64,000 bases of DNA, from positions 806,001 to 870,000 of the forward strand of contig CP179201.1 in assembly GCA_051201605.1 (NCBI GenBank). The letters are read 5' to 3'. This document shows, piece after piece, positions 8,311 to 16,872 of the stretch. The translations under genes and the position numbers were made by a program. The stretch comes from CABZJG01 sp902512685 (lineage in GTDB: Bacteria > Pseudomonadota > Alphaproteobacteria > Rhodobacterales > Rhodobacteraceae). The notes under the pieces were generated by a model, which saw nothing but the letters and a program-made list of their open reading frames with translations, was not told the origin of the DNA and did no database searches. The number at the start of each line of letters is the position of its first letter. Position 1 is the first letter of the stretch.

Positions 8311-9119
8311 CCAAAATCATCCAGATATCAGATCCGCATATCGTGCCAAAGGGTCAACTCGCGTATGGGCGGGTCAATACTTTGGATGCACTTGGAGCCT
8401 GTGTTGAAACCATCAATCGAATTCTGCCTGACATCGGACCTGTGGACATGGCGATCGTTACAGGTGACTTGACCGATTTTGGGACAGCCGAGGAATATCA
8501 AACTTTCCGCGACATTATGGGACCGCTTTTGATCCCATATCGTGCAATTCCTGGGAACCATGATGATGTGCGTGAAATGCGTGCAGGTTTTTCGGATCAG
8601 CAATGGATGCCTCGATCTGGTCCAATTAACTGGTCTGTTGATCTTGCGGAAATGGCTTTGGTTGGACTTGACACAAGTGTCCCTGGTAAAGCACATGGGC
8701 ACCTGACCGACGAAACGCTTGACTATTTGCAGGATACATTACGCTCTTTGAACAATAAGCCGGTGATTGTAGCGATCCACCATCCGCCAATTCATACCGG
8801 GATTGAGAAAATGGATATTCAGAACTTGCGTGAAAGTAGAAAGCTGCGCACTCTTCTGTCAGGTTACAAAGGCGAATTGAAATTGGTCTGCGGGCATATC
8901 CACCGGAATATCGTCAGGAATTTTGGGGGTGTCATATGTCAAATCGCGCCCGGAACATCGCATGCTGTGACCCTGGATATGCGCGCGGATATTCCAAATT
9001 GCCTGACTAAGGAACCGGGTGCGTTCTTGATGCATGAAATGCGTGGCGGAATTTTGACTCATAGTATTCCTGTTGGTCACTTCGACGGTCCGCATATGTT
9101 TTATCCAGACACAAGCTGA
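8307..9119 (+). CDS. Class III cyclic-nucleotide-phosphodiesterase-type metallophosphoesterase
   Basis: A 270-residue cytoplasmic protein with a GTG start overlapping the ATPase stop and preceded by AAGGAG. All metal-binding motifs of the CpdA/GpdQ family are present: DPH (D9, H11), GDLTD (D54), GNHDD (N84, H85), HHP (H158, H159) and GHIH (H197, H199). Such enzymes hydrolyse phosphodiesters, either cAMP (CpdA) or glycerophosphodiesters (GpdQ). Being the last gene of an importer operon favours an imported phosphodiester as substrate over cAMP, but this is inference. The length is normal for the family. Confidence 0.9.
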   Translation: MTKIIQISDPHIVPKGQLAYGRVNTLDALGACVETINRILPDIGPVDMAIVTGDLTDFGTAEEYQTFRDIMGPLLIPYRAIPGNHDDVREMRAGFSDQQWMPRSGPINWSVDLAEMALVGLDTSVPGKAHGHLTDETLDYLQDTLRSLNNKPVIVAIHHPPIHTGIEKMDIQNLRESRKLRTLLSGYKGELKLVCGHIHRNIVRNFGGVICQIAPGTSHAVTLDMRADIPNCLTKEPGAFLMHEMRGGILTHSIPVGHFDGPHMFYPDTS

Positions 9120-9198
9120 GCAACCTTATTTGGCGGATCCAAGTTGATTGCCAGTTCATGATTAGCTTGATTTAAAAAATTGAAGCTAAAATAAGTTA

Positions 9199-9914
9199 GG
9201 GGCTGACCCAGATAACTACCTCAAGTTACGTTTTACCCATTGTCTTAATTGTGATAAATGGGTTGATGGGTCACTGTTATTAAATTGCCACTCACATTCC
9301 TCCAAATATAGCCCAAATTGCGCCTTGGGAACCCCATTAAATTTGCGCATATGGCGTTTGGCTTGGTTCCAGAAGTTCTCAATCCCATTGATGAGATTAT
9401 GGTGGTCGGCAAAGAGTTCCAAATGATTAATACGATAATGTTTGAAGTCAGACACATCGAGCACATTATACCCGCGCCAGCTGTCCGAATAAACGACACT
9501 GTCGGGGATTACTTTACGTTTGATTATCGGGATTAGTGCCGCACCCGAAGCGTCTGGGATAATCTTAGTATAAACCCGTCCACCCCTTTTGATAAGCCAA
9601 ATACAGGTATTTTTCCCGCAGCACCTCTGCCACGTTTTCCTTTCCGACAGCCACCAAAGTAACTTTCATCAACTTCGATTTCACCGTCAAACATGGCCTC
9701 GCTTTCAGCCTCTAATTCATATGCAATTATTTCGCGTAAACGTAGAAAAAAGAACGCTGCTGTTTTGCGATTTACACCACATAGGCTTGCTGCTGTTCGA
9801 GCGGTGGAGCTGAATACAAAATGCTCAATCAGTTGATCTTGTTTATAGATACTTAGGCGACTGTTTCTAATGCATCCCATGATACCTCATTTCTGAGTTA
9901 TCTGGGTAAGCCCC
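9199..9914. mobile_element. IS1595-family insertion sequence, inactive
   Basis: The element is bounded by 19-bp inverted repeats, GGGGCTGACCCAGATAACT at 9199-9217 and, on the opposite strand, GGGGCTTACCCAGATAACT at 9896-9914 (18 of 19 identical). The repeats may extend 2 bp outward (TA). No convincing 8-bp target duplication is seen in the flanks. One minus-strand transposase gene fills the interior, and its stop codon overlaps the left repeat. The total of 716 bp suits a short member of the family. Confidence 0.88.
9216..9880 (-). pseudogene. IS1595-family transposase, frameshifted
   Basis: The N-terminal frame (9880 down to about 9595) encodes an HTH-like part and the family hallmark VDESYFGG. 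The C-terminal part, including SDSWRGYN, HLELFADHHNLINGIENFW and the end at 9216, is in the -1 frame. The break is at a TCAAAAGGGG run: adding one A restores L-S-K-R-G-G-R-V-Y-T-K, the expected continuation. A single-base loss in a homopolymer therefore explains the damage. The enzyme would be non-functional unless frameshifting occurs; a sequencing error is the other possibility. Confidence 0.85.
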
Positions 9915-10109
9915 TATATTTTAAAAGACACGACAAATTTTGAGCTATTTATCCAGAAAATGCTAGCTTCTCGCTCTACTTACAGTTGTCGGCAAGGGCC
10001 AGATTCAATGGGGGAGTTTTCCGGGCAAGTCGTCACCCATGATTGCTATCTATGAAGTCAAAACGCTTGGGATAGGATGGGAAGGTCAATATTTTGCATA
10101 AATTTTTGC

Positions 10110-11609
10110 TTATATTACTTTCCGCGCACTGTGTATTTCCAGAAGCTTTTTGCCCATTTTTCTGGTCAGTTTCGGCATGGCTTTTCGGGGTACTCCGGAA
10201 AATCCCAGAACCAAAGCTGACCGGTTTATCGGTCGGATACAATAGACCGATAAGGGCAAGGAATCGATGCCGTGCTCCAACAAGAATTGATGAGCATGCT
10301 GATCGTCAATACCATGTTTAAGATCAGCGATAATATGCATGCCCGCGTCGCTTTGTTGAGGGATCAAACTCTCGTGGCAATGCTCTAATAAACAAGCAAG
10401 CAGCATATCTCTTCGGTCTCGGTACAAGCGGCGCATTTTCCGGATATGTTCTGCAAAGCGGCCGTCGTTAATAAATTTTGACAGCGCTTCTTCTGTAACT
10501 GGCGAAGAACTTTGCCCCAGCAAATTGCGGGTTTTGGCAAAAGTCTGTACCAGCCAATGCGGTACAACAACATATCCTAAGCGAGCCGCTGAACACAGCG
10601 ATTTTGAAAAGGTGCCAACGTAAAGCACGCGCCCATTTTTGTCCAAAGCGCTCAGGGCAGGCAAGGGTCGCCCACGATAACGGAATTCGCTGTCATAGTC
10701 ATCCTCAATGATCCATGCATCACTTTCAAATGCGTATTTTAAAAGTGCCAGCCTTCGGCGTAAAGACATTGTTATGCCCAGCGGTTGTTGGTGCGAGGGG
10801 GTGGTAAATATAAGTTTTGGTTTGGGATGATTTGCAATTGCCTGGGCCAAATCTAATCCGTCTTTATCAATTGATATTGGGGCAATATTGGCGCCTATCA
10901 GCGACATGATATCGCGACCGGCAATGTGGCCTGGGTTCTCATACCAAACAGTATCCTGAGCATTCAGCATAATAATTGAGATTAGAACGAAGGCTTGTTG
11001 AGCCCCTGACGTAATGATGATTTGCTCGTGATCGACATTCATGCCCCGCGCATCTGCCAAATGTGTTGCAATCGACCTTCTTAAGTTTGTGGACCCAAAC
11101 AGTTCACCATAGCTTAAATTGCGCCTGTCATCTTGGACAGAGGCGGCAGCGACGTATTTGTTCCAGCGTTTTATGGGAAATTTGTCCAGGGCTGGCACTC
11201 CGGGGCGAAAAGCTTTTGTCGAGCCAAAACGCACGCTGGCTTTTGAGCTGTTTATCTTCTCTGCAATTTCTGAAAATTGATACATCCGTCGTGTCGGATC
11301 TGATTTGTTCAATTTATGAGCAAGAGGCTTTTCTTCTACCAATCCATCTGAGACAAAAGTACCCGCGCCAGTTTTTGCTTCAGCATAGCCTTCCGAAATT
11401 AACTGCTCGTAAACGGTTTTTACCGTGATGCGAGAGACGCCAAGCTCTTGGGCAAATTCACGTGTAGAAGGGAGTTTTTGCCTGGAAGGTAAAGCTCCGT
11501 CCAAAATCATCCGCCGGAGACAATTTTCAATCTGTCGATATATAGGCGTTGGCGCGTCTCTTTCAATTTCAATCGTTGCTAGTAATGCGCCCGTTGCTGA
11601 TTTTGCCAT
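10110..11609 (-). CDS. MocR-type regulator (GntR HTH fused to PLP aminotransferase fold)
   Basis: This 499-residue protein has an N-terminal winged helix (residues 15-85, with REFAQELGVSRITVKTVYEQL) joined by a linker to a fold type I aminotransferase-like domain. The PLP pocket is recognisable in DDYDSEFRY (303-311) and the Schiff-base lysine in TFSKSL (K336). MocR proteins such as PdxR, GabR and TauR sense amino compounds through PLP and control vitamin B6, GABA or taurine genes. The start has an AAGGG ribosome-binding site. The gene is divergent from the UROD-fold gene across 560 bp that contain repeated GGACC/GGGTC motifs, so that operon, which once included a class III aminotransferase, is a likely target. 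Confidence 0.92.
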   Translation of the reverse strand: MAKSATGALLATIEIERDAPTPIYRQIENCLRRMILDGALPSRQKLPSTREFAQELGVSRITVKTVYEQLISEGYAEAKTGAGTFVSDGLVEEKPLAHKLNKSDPTRRMYQFSEIAEKINSSKASVRFGSTKAFRPGVPALDKFPIKRWNKYVAAASVQDDRRNLSYGELFGSTNLRRSIATHLADARGMNVDHEQIIITSGAQQAFVLISIIMLNAQDTVWYENPGHIAGRDIMSLIGANIAPISIDKDGLDLAQAIANHPKPKLIFTTPSHQQPLGITMSLRRRLALLKYAFESDAWIIEDDYDSEFRYRGRPLPALSALDKNGRVLYVGTFSKSLCSAARLGYVVVPHWLVQTFAKTRNLLGQSSSPVTEEALSKFINDGRFAEHIRKMRRLYRDRRDMLLACLLEHCHESLIPQQSDAGMHIIADLKHGIDDQHAHQFLLEHGIDSLPLSVYCIRPINRSALVLGFSGVPRKAMPKLTRKMGKKLLEIHSARKVI

Positions 11610-12169
11610 ATTTTTTCCCTTTGTGGATATATAGTTACTTAAAAATTATACTATTTTGCAATGCCCATTCTGTTTGATCAACCTTCTAAGTCCGCTATGA
11701 TTTATCGCTTGGCGGTTTGGGTTTTTTTTGTGCGAGGGGATTTTTCATTAGAGTGTTCTATTTATCTTCGCCCGGCGTGTGTTTGAAGTTTGGTTATCTA
11801 ATTTGGGCCTATCAATGATCCATTTAGGACCGATTTATATTATGCAGGCCTTGGCGGATGGAGTGCTTGGGGATTTCAATGCTCAAGGGTAATCAGCTAT
11901 TTGTTGCGGGGTTCAGGGTGGACTGAGATGGGTTGGATTAATAGGCTCGTGCTGACATGTTTGACCTGCTTTTACTGTTGCTCCTCCCTGAAAACGCGTT
12001 TGGAGAGGTAGTTAATTGGGTTTTTATACCCCATAAAATGGACCTATAATATTTTTTATAATGGGTCTATTTGAAGGGTCCAATTCCTTGTTTAGTGTTT
12101 GAAATAAGCAGCGCATATCATGCGGGTGGGTTGTGTTTTAAGTACGGGCTTTAATCGGAGTGCAAAATT
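11610..12169. other. Divergent intergenic region between mocR-type and UROD-fold genes
   Basis: 560 bp without a credible gene. It is rich in T and G runs. The useful content is the cluster of GGACC/GGGTC repeats at 12039-12081 and another GGACC near 11827. The promoters of both flanking genes must lie here. Confidence 0.5.
12039..12081. promoter_or_regulatory. Candidate MocR operator repeats with an embedded TATAAT
   Basis: TGGACCTATAAT at 12039-12050 is followed on the other strand orientation by TGGGTC (12062-12067) and AGGGTC (12075-12080), 13 bp apart. MocR regulators such as TauR bind repeats of the type TGGACTTA around the -10 region, and TATAAT overlaps the first repeat. The assignment rests on motif resemblance only. 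Confidence 0.4.
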
Positions 12170-13477
12170 ATGGATTTAAATGACTACTCTTATCCGCAGG
12201 GTTTAGAGCTGTTAAATCTATGGCAGTCAGGTGACGCATTGGCAAAGCAAGAGCTTAAAGCCGTTTTCGACGCAGCCATTGAAGGAAAGTTTGATCAAAA
12301 TTTTTCTATCCTAGCGCCGACTGACGAAGTGCATTCTACGGCCTCAGTCCATATGTTGGCACTGGCGATTTTGCATGATTTTTACGGCATCAAGTCAGCT
12401 GAATATTATAAAACTGATCCTTATCGTTACGTTCGGGCCAACTTAACAGTTTCGCGTCTTTTAGGGGTGAATAAACTCTATATGACATGGGCTCTTTATG
12501 CGTTTTCCTGCGAAGTTCTGGGACAGAATATGATGTATCCTGATAAGTTCCCTCCAGGGTCTGATCCGGACCACCCGCTAATAAACAAAGACAATTGTTT
12601 TGATCTAAAAACACCAAATTTCAATGTGGGAATTCCGAAGATAATTGATGAGATTTTGCGTGTAACAGAAGAACTAACAGGTATGGAGCCGTTACTGCAA
12701 ATTTCGGCTCCTTATAGTCTCGCGGCAGATATTTATGGACAAGAGCCACTTTTGGCGGATGTTTTGCACGATCCGGATCATGTCAATAAATTGCTGGATC
12801 ATCTGTGTGATCAGGTTTTGGTCCCGTGGATCCAGCATCATTTTGAGGTTTTTCCCAACGGATGGGTCGAGCTATCTGATGCCTCTGGGTCGCCATTTTT
12901 CATAGGGCCTGAGAATTGCAAGACAATGTCGATCCGCTCGATCCAGCGCATGGACAATGGAAATTTATGGGGCGGGCGGGTCTTTGATTGTAATTATCGT
13001 GGTGATTATGTCGCGGAGGTAAAATCAAAGATGCGAAGGTCGCGCCGGCAAAGCAAAATCCAAGCGGCAACACCAAAAGTTAACTTGAACGAATTAACCG
13101 ATATCAAATACAGTGTTTGCCAGAAATTTATGATGCGTCTGGAAGCGGATAAAGTTGATGTCTCTTTTTATCGCGATCAGTCACTGATGAGAAACATTCC
13201 TTTGACCACTGGAATTGGATCTTGTGAGGTGGATAGGAATAGCATTGATGATCTTGATCTAGCGAAAATAGAACTCAGCGCCGCCGCGGGTGATTACGTC
13301 GCTGCTATCAAGGAAGTGTGTGAAACCATCGATTTACCGTTGAATAATTTTGTCAATCAGCCTTGGCCCAGCCATCTATATTTTGAGGATTTGAATGGCG
13401 AAACTCAGTTTGACCTTGTTCGATTGATCTTGGGCAAAGTTTATGAGGTTCCAAAATTTAATCGCGCGCTGCAGTAA
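12170..13477 (+). CDS. Uroporphyrinogen decarboxylase-fold protein (methyltransferase-like), function unknown
   Basis: The protein has 435 residues. The middle part (about 165-260) matches the URO-D superfamily pattern: ISAPYSLAADIYGQEPLLADVLHDPDHVNKLLDHL followed by WVELSDASGSPFFIGP. This superfamily holds HemE, cobalamin-dependent methyltransferases (MtaA, MtbA, CmuA) and methionine-synthase-like proteins. It is longer than HemE (about 345), and I do not see the HxC...C zinc motif of MtaA, so it is neither a clear HemE nor a clear corrinoid methyltransferase. It starts an operon-like unit with the truncated GlxA-type gene 14 nt downstream and probably once with the class III aminotransferase, which suggests catabolism of an amino or methylated compound. 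Confidence 0.65.
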   Translation: MDLNDYSYPQGLELLNLWQSGDALAKQELKAVFDAAIEGKFDQNFSILAPTDEVHSTASVHMLALAILHDFYGIKSAEYYKTDPYRYVRANLTVSRLLGVNKLYMTWALYAFSCEVLGQNMMYPDKFPPGSDPDHPLINKDNCFDLKTPNFNVGIPKIIDEILRVTEELTGMEPLLQISAPYSLAADIYGQEPLLADVLHDPDHVNKLLDHLCDQVLVPWIQHHFEVFPNGWVELSDASGSPFFIGPENCKTMSIRSIQRMDNGNLWGGRVFDCNYRGDYVAEVKSKMRRSRRQSKIQAATPKVNLNELTDIKYSVCQKFMMRLEADKVDVSFYRDQSLMRNIPLTTGIGSCEVDRNSIDDLDLAKIELSAAAGDYVAAIKEVCETIDLPLNNFVNQPWPSHLYFEDLNGETQFDLVRLILGKVYEVPKFNRALQ

Positions 13478-13491
13478 CACTGGAACGGCAA

Positions 13492-14189
13492 ATGTATGTC
13501 AAACCTTTCCAACATTCTTCGATCAAAACGCCCAAGATTCAAAACGACTGCGCACCATTTACATGTCTAGGTGCAAGCCCCGTCTATCCAATTTGTAAAA
13601 TTATGATTGTCGTCATTGACGGGGTCTCTTTGACGACAATGTCGTCTCTTGTTGATCCATTCTGCTATGCAAATAAAATTCTCGCGTGCAATAAATTTGA
13701 GCTACAACTAGTCTCTCTTTTGAAACATCATCCGATAACAACGTCTCGGGTTAAGATTGAATGCCAGGTGCCTTCTGAAAAAGTCCTGTCCCATGCAGAT
13801 CTTAAAAATCGACCTGATCTGGTTATTCTTGCCTGCGGGCAAGATATCGATACGCCTTCAGAAAAACCGCTTTTGGCGTTCCTAAGAAAAATTGCGTCAG
13901 CTTCGGTGCCGTTTTTGGCTTTAGGCGCGGCAAATGCCTACGCCGCGTCGATGGAATTGATTGCAAAAGATAAATGTGTAGCGCATTGGGAAACAATTGG
14001 TTTGCTGCGCGAAAATTTTCCTGCAGTAGAGTTTTCAAACGTTTTGTTCGAAACTTCCGGCAAAGTTACAAGCTGCGCAGGAGAACTGGCAAGTCTGGAT
14101 TTTGTGGTGAACTTTATCGAAAGTCATTGTGGATCGACTATTGCGCAAAAAATCTGCGGTCACTTTTTAATCGAAAGTCGCCGTACCGG
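13492..14189 (+). pseudogene. GlxA-type regulator (DJ-1/PfpI-AraC), truncated by IS3 element
   Basis: About 233 codons remain. The DJ-1/PfpI-like sensory domain is clear: an N-terminal IVVIDGVSLTTMSSLVDPF, then LVILACGQD, FLALGAANAYAA, and VTSCAGELASLDFVVNFIE. Intact relatives are about 320-340 residues and end in an AraC-type double helix-turn-helix, which is missing here. The frame runs through HFLIESRRTG into the first bases of the IS, where a TAG stops it. Without the DNA-binding part it cannot act as a normal regulator. Start at ATG 13492, 14 nt after the UROD-fold gene. Confidence 0.85.
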
Positions 14190-14200
14190 TGTCTAGCCCC

Positions 14201-15067
14201 CTATATTCGCCCATTGATTTTTGGTTTCTCTAATAAGGTTTCTGGGACGGGTGGGCGCATGTTCAATGCGTGATGAGGTCTGATCTGGTTGTATTGCCGG
14301 AGCCAAACATTGATAGCGACCTGGGCTTGCCGTGTGGTGTGGAACCATTCAGCGTTGAGGACTTCTTTTCGCAAGGTGCCGTTAAAGCGTTCGTTGTATC
14401 CATTTTCCCAAGGGCTGCCTGGATAGATTTGCATTGGTTTGATGCCGATCCTTTTCAGCCAGTCCTGTAGATGCGTGGCAATAAACTCGGGTCCGTTGTC
14501 AGAGCGAATAAACTCTGGCTCACCATGTTTGATCAGCAGCGGGTGCAGTGTCTCCAAAACATCATGCGCATTCATTTTGGGCCGCACTGCTACGCAGAGC
14601 GCTTCACGGGTGTATTCATCTAGAACCGTGAACATTTTATAGCTGCGCCCATTGCTAAGCTTATCGTGCACAAAGTCGATCGCCCAAATATGGTTCGGAT
14701 GTGTGGGCCACAGCCTGATGATGGAACTGTCTTTGTGATAAAGCCGTTTGCGCTTCTTGTGCCGGCGCGGCAGCTGTAAACCTTCTTCGTTCCATAAGCG
14801 CTCTATCCTCTTGTGGTTAACACGCCAGCCTTCTATGCGCAGCAGGGCTGTGACTTTCCTATAGCCATAACACCCATATTGCTTGGCCAGCCGGATCATC
14901 GCCAAGCGTAGTTCGGTATCATCTGTGGGTTTGGCTTGATAGCGCAGACTTGAGCGGGCTACATCCAGAACAGCGCAAGCACGCCGCTCAGAAATATCCA
15001 GCTTTTGACGCGTATGAATAACAGCCTGACGAAGCTGAGCCCGCGTCAGGCCCGCGGCTTTAGATGA
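14201..15067 (-). CDS. IS3-family transposase OrfB (DDE integrase), made by frameshift from orfA
   Basis: This frame is open from 15067 down to the stop at 14201-14203, inside the terminal repeat. It carries the HTH_21-like start (ERRACAVLDVARSSLRYQ) and the rve integrase core with the DDE triad: D in WAIDFVHD, D in RSDNGPEF, and E in SPWENGYNERFNG. There is no good start codon before MAMIRLAK (14905), and the frame overlaps the end of orfA by about 20 nt in the -1 phase, so an OrfAB fusion by -1 frameshifting is expected. No obvious slippery heptamer is seen. The reading frame looks intact. Confidence 0.88.
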   Translation of the reverse strand, partial: SSKAAGLTRAQLRQAVIHTRQKLDISERRACAVLDVARSSLRYQAKPTDDTELRLAMIRLAKQYGCYGYRKVTALLRIEGWRVNHKRIERLWNEEGLQLPRRHKKRKRLYHKDSSIIRLWPTHPNHIWAIDFVHDKLSNGRSYKMFTVLDEYTREALCVAVRPKMNAHDVLETLHPLLIKHGEPEFIRSDNGPEFIATHLQDWLKRIGIKPMQIYPGSPWENGYNERFNGTLRKEVLNAEWFHTTRQAQVAINVWLRQYNQIRPHHALNMRPPVPETLLEKPKINGRI

Positions 15068-15333
15068 TCAAGGCTCTCCTTCAGGATCACCTTGTCTAAC
15101 TGCAAGTCAGCGACGATCTTCTTCAAGCGCTCGTTTTCTTTCTTGAGCAATTTCATCTCAGAAACCTGTGAACGAGAAAGACCTCCAAACTTCTTGCGCC
15201 AGTAATAATAACTCTTATCTGAAATCCCAGCTTTGCGACACGCACTCAAAACGTCCAAACCATCGTGCAAATGAACATCAATCTCGCGTAACAACTTCAA
15301 CACATCTTCATCAGAATAACGCTTCCGAGCCAT
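15046..15333 (-). CDS. IS3-family transposase OrfA
   Basis: A 95-residue protein with the IS3 OrfA layout: a helix-turn-helix (VLSACRKAGISDKSYYYWRKKFGGL, about 32-56) followed by a leucine-zipper-like segment (EMKLLKKENERLKKIVADLQLDKVILK). The WRKKFGGL and LDKVILKE signatures place it in the IS407 group. It binds the IS ends and fuses to OrfB. Confidence 0.9.
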   Translation of the reverse strand: MARKRYSDEDVLKLLREIDVHLHDGLDVLSACRKAGISDKSYYYWRKKFGGLSRSQVSEMKLLKKENERLKKIVADLQLDKVILKESLDHLKPRA

Positions 15334-15390
15334 GTTTCCTTACTCCCTTTGCCAAAATATACTGGCACAGTTCTAGGGGGCTAAGACAAT

Positions 15391-15792
15391 CGGGCACTTG
15401 GGCACTATACGCATGAAAAAAGCTCAGTTGGCTGCGCGGCGGCTTTGGCTACGATCGACTGTCTTTTTGATGAAAAGCTGATCGAAAAATCGGCTGAACT
15501 TGGCAAAACGGGGCTGCATTACTTATCACAGATGCAGGCCCGGCATCCGCTCATTCATGATGTGCGGGGATTGGGTTTATTCTTCGGCATTGAACTGCGC
15601 TGTGATGACCAGCCTGCGCTGCAAGCAGCAGAAGAGATAATGTATCACTCTCTTTCGCAGGGCTTGAGCTATAAAGTCGGTGGTGGTTGCGTTCTGACGT
15701 TATGTCCGCCTTTGACCATCAAAGAGACTGATTTGTTGGCAGCGTTTGATGTTATTGAGCAAGGTTTGCAGATAATCGGAGGGTCTCAATAA
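15391..15792 (+). pseudogene. Class III aminotransferase, C-terminal fragment
   Basis: Directly after the IS end the plus strand is open in frame as RALGHYTHEKSS-VGCAAALATID and runs 134 codons to the stop at 15790-15792. The segment matches the C-terminal third of class III PLP aminotransferases, with the conserved HDVRGLGLFFGIEL and a final LCPPLTI. The PLP-binding lysine region and everything before it are absent. A TTG at 15445 could start a short peptide, but it would have no catalytic site. The lost part was removed on the left of the IS. The original enzyme may have been an amino-compound transaminase or a lyase of this fold; I cannot decide. Confidence 0.88.
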
Positions 15793-15794
15793 GC

Positions 15795-15813
15795 CGCTTA
15801 ATAAAGCGTTTTT
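15795..15813 (+). terminator. Rho-independent terminator after the aminotransferase fragment
   Basis: CGCTT and AAGCG form a 5-bp stem with an AATA loop, followed at once by TTTTT. The stem is short, but the position just past the stop codon and the U-run fit an intrinsic terminator of the disrupted operon. Confidence 0.55.
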
Positions 15814-16427
15814 ATTTGGGTTTGTGGCCATCCTTAAAGGTCTTTGTCAAAACCAAAACTATAATGTCTTAAGCCCACGTTGACCAAAGGGGCAAAGCAG
15901 AAACCTTATAGCTTACAATTTACTTTGTTTGTGACAGGGGGGGCGAGCTTGATTGCGATTTTTCCAAGGTTATCGCAGTAAAAGCAAAATTTTAATCCAT
16001 GTTCTGCATGCGAAATCGCAGCATTTTTCGTATCATTTAGGCTAACTTGGCAACATAGTTTGTGTTTTCTGCTAAGTTCTCAAACTCTCCTTTATTAGCG
16101 CTGTCAAATGGCAATGGCGGTAAAGAACGGATCTATTTCTTCTTGCGATGCTTGTCTTGTTAACCGATTGGAAGGCGGCAGTTTTCGGGGTTATAAATCT
16201 GATTGTAAAGAACCGACGCGACTAAAGGCATAAGCAGACGTAAATAGGTTTGATGTGCAAGCCAGTTTAGTTTTTTACTTGTTCTCTCACCTCTAAATAG
16301 GCAACGGTTAGAAATGCAGTTTTACTATCCTCGGGATGATGATTTGTGGGATCAGTAATGTTTGGCTGCGTTCCCTATGCCGCGAACTTTGCGCGTAAAT
16401 CGTCTTATATTTTGAATTTATAGCTTT
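15814..16427. other. Intergenic region without recognisable content
   Basis: About 610 bp in which I see no gene, RNA or repeat. Short frames on both strands lack family resemblance. It may be decayed sequence on the edge of the IS-disturbed region. Confidence 0.45.
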
Positions 16428-16439
16428 GTGCCGATAAAT

Positions 16440-16706
16440 ATGGCAACCAAGGAAAAGAATTCTCCGATTGCAATTCAAGCATTTCATGAAGACTTGGCAT
16501 CAGGCGTTCATGAGGTGCTAATGGCGGATCGTATTTGGGATATCGTGTTGCAGGGCGCAGTGTTAAGAACCGATCTGGTGTTCATCGAATACTGGCCAGT
16601 TAGAAGCGACGCACGCGAGGATCCCTACGGATTTGTGGCTGAGAATTACCAATTGAACGTAACGGCCTCTTCCAAAAAATGGCGCAGGTTCGGCAGGGCG
16701 GAGTGA
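16440..16706 (+). CDS. Hypothetical protein of unknown function
   Basis: An 88-residue frame from ATG 16440 (a GTG at 16428 is also possible). I do not recognise a family. It contains no signal peptide or membrane segment and has a basic end (KKWRRFGRAE). It is isolated between a decayed region and the convergent EamA gene, and a minus-strand frame of similar length overlaps it. It may be a gene fragment or not coding at all. Confidence 0.3.
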   Translation: MATKEKNSPIAIQAFHEDLASGVHEVLMADRIWDIVLQGAVLRTDLVFIEYWPVRSDAREDPYGFVAENYQLNVTASSKKWRRFGRAE

Positions 16707-16872
16707 CCCGCCGAGGTCCCCATAAAGCAATTGGAACTCAACCAGTCGATCATGACACATGGCACATTTTGTTGCTCTGCCATTATTTCACCTTCAACTC
16801 TTCCGGAACCATAAAAATTGATTAAAGGCCAGTCTAGTGATTTGGTGCCTGACCGGTTTGTAAAAACACTAC

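Larger units (their letters stand above)
14190..15388. mobile_element. IS3-family insertion sequence, IS407-like
   Basis: The ends are TGTCTAGCCCCCTA at 14190 and, on the opposite strand, TGTCTTAGCCCCCTA ending at 15388. They give the TG...CA termini of the IS3 family and repeats that differ by one inserted T. Two minus-strand frames, orfA and orfB, fill the 1199 bp. No 3-4 bp target duplication is seen (CCGG on the left, ATCG on the right), and the two flanks belong to different genes, which suggests deletion next to the element. The terminal repeat recurs alone at 34661. Confidence 0.92.

Noticed and set aside
12170..13477. Calling the UROD-fold protein HemE
   Set aside because: It is about 90 residues longer than HemE, and the N-terminal active-site pattern of HemE is not seen; the neighbourhood is catabolic, not heme biosynthetic.
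13823..14273. Short frames on both strands around the GlxA-type gene end
   Set aside because: They are shadows of the GlxA frame or cross the IS boundary and have no protein resemblance.
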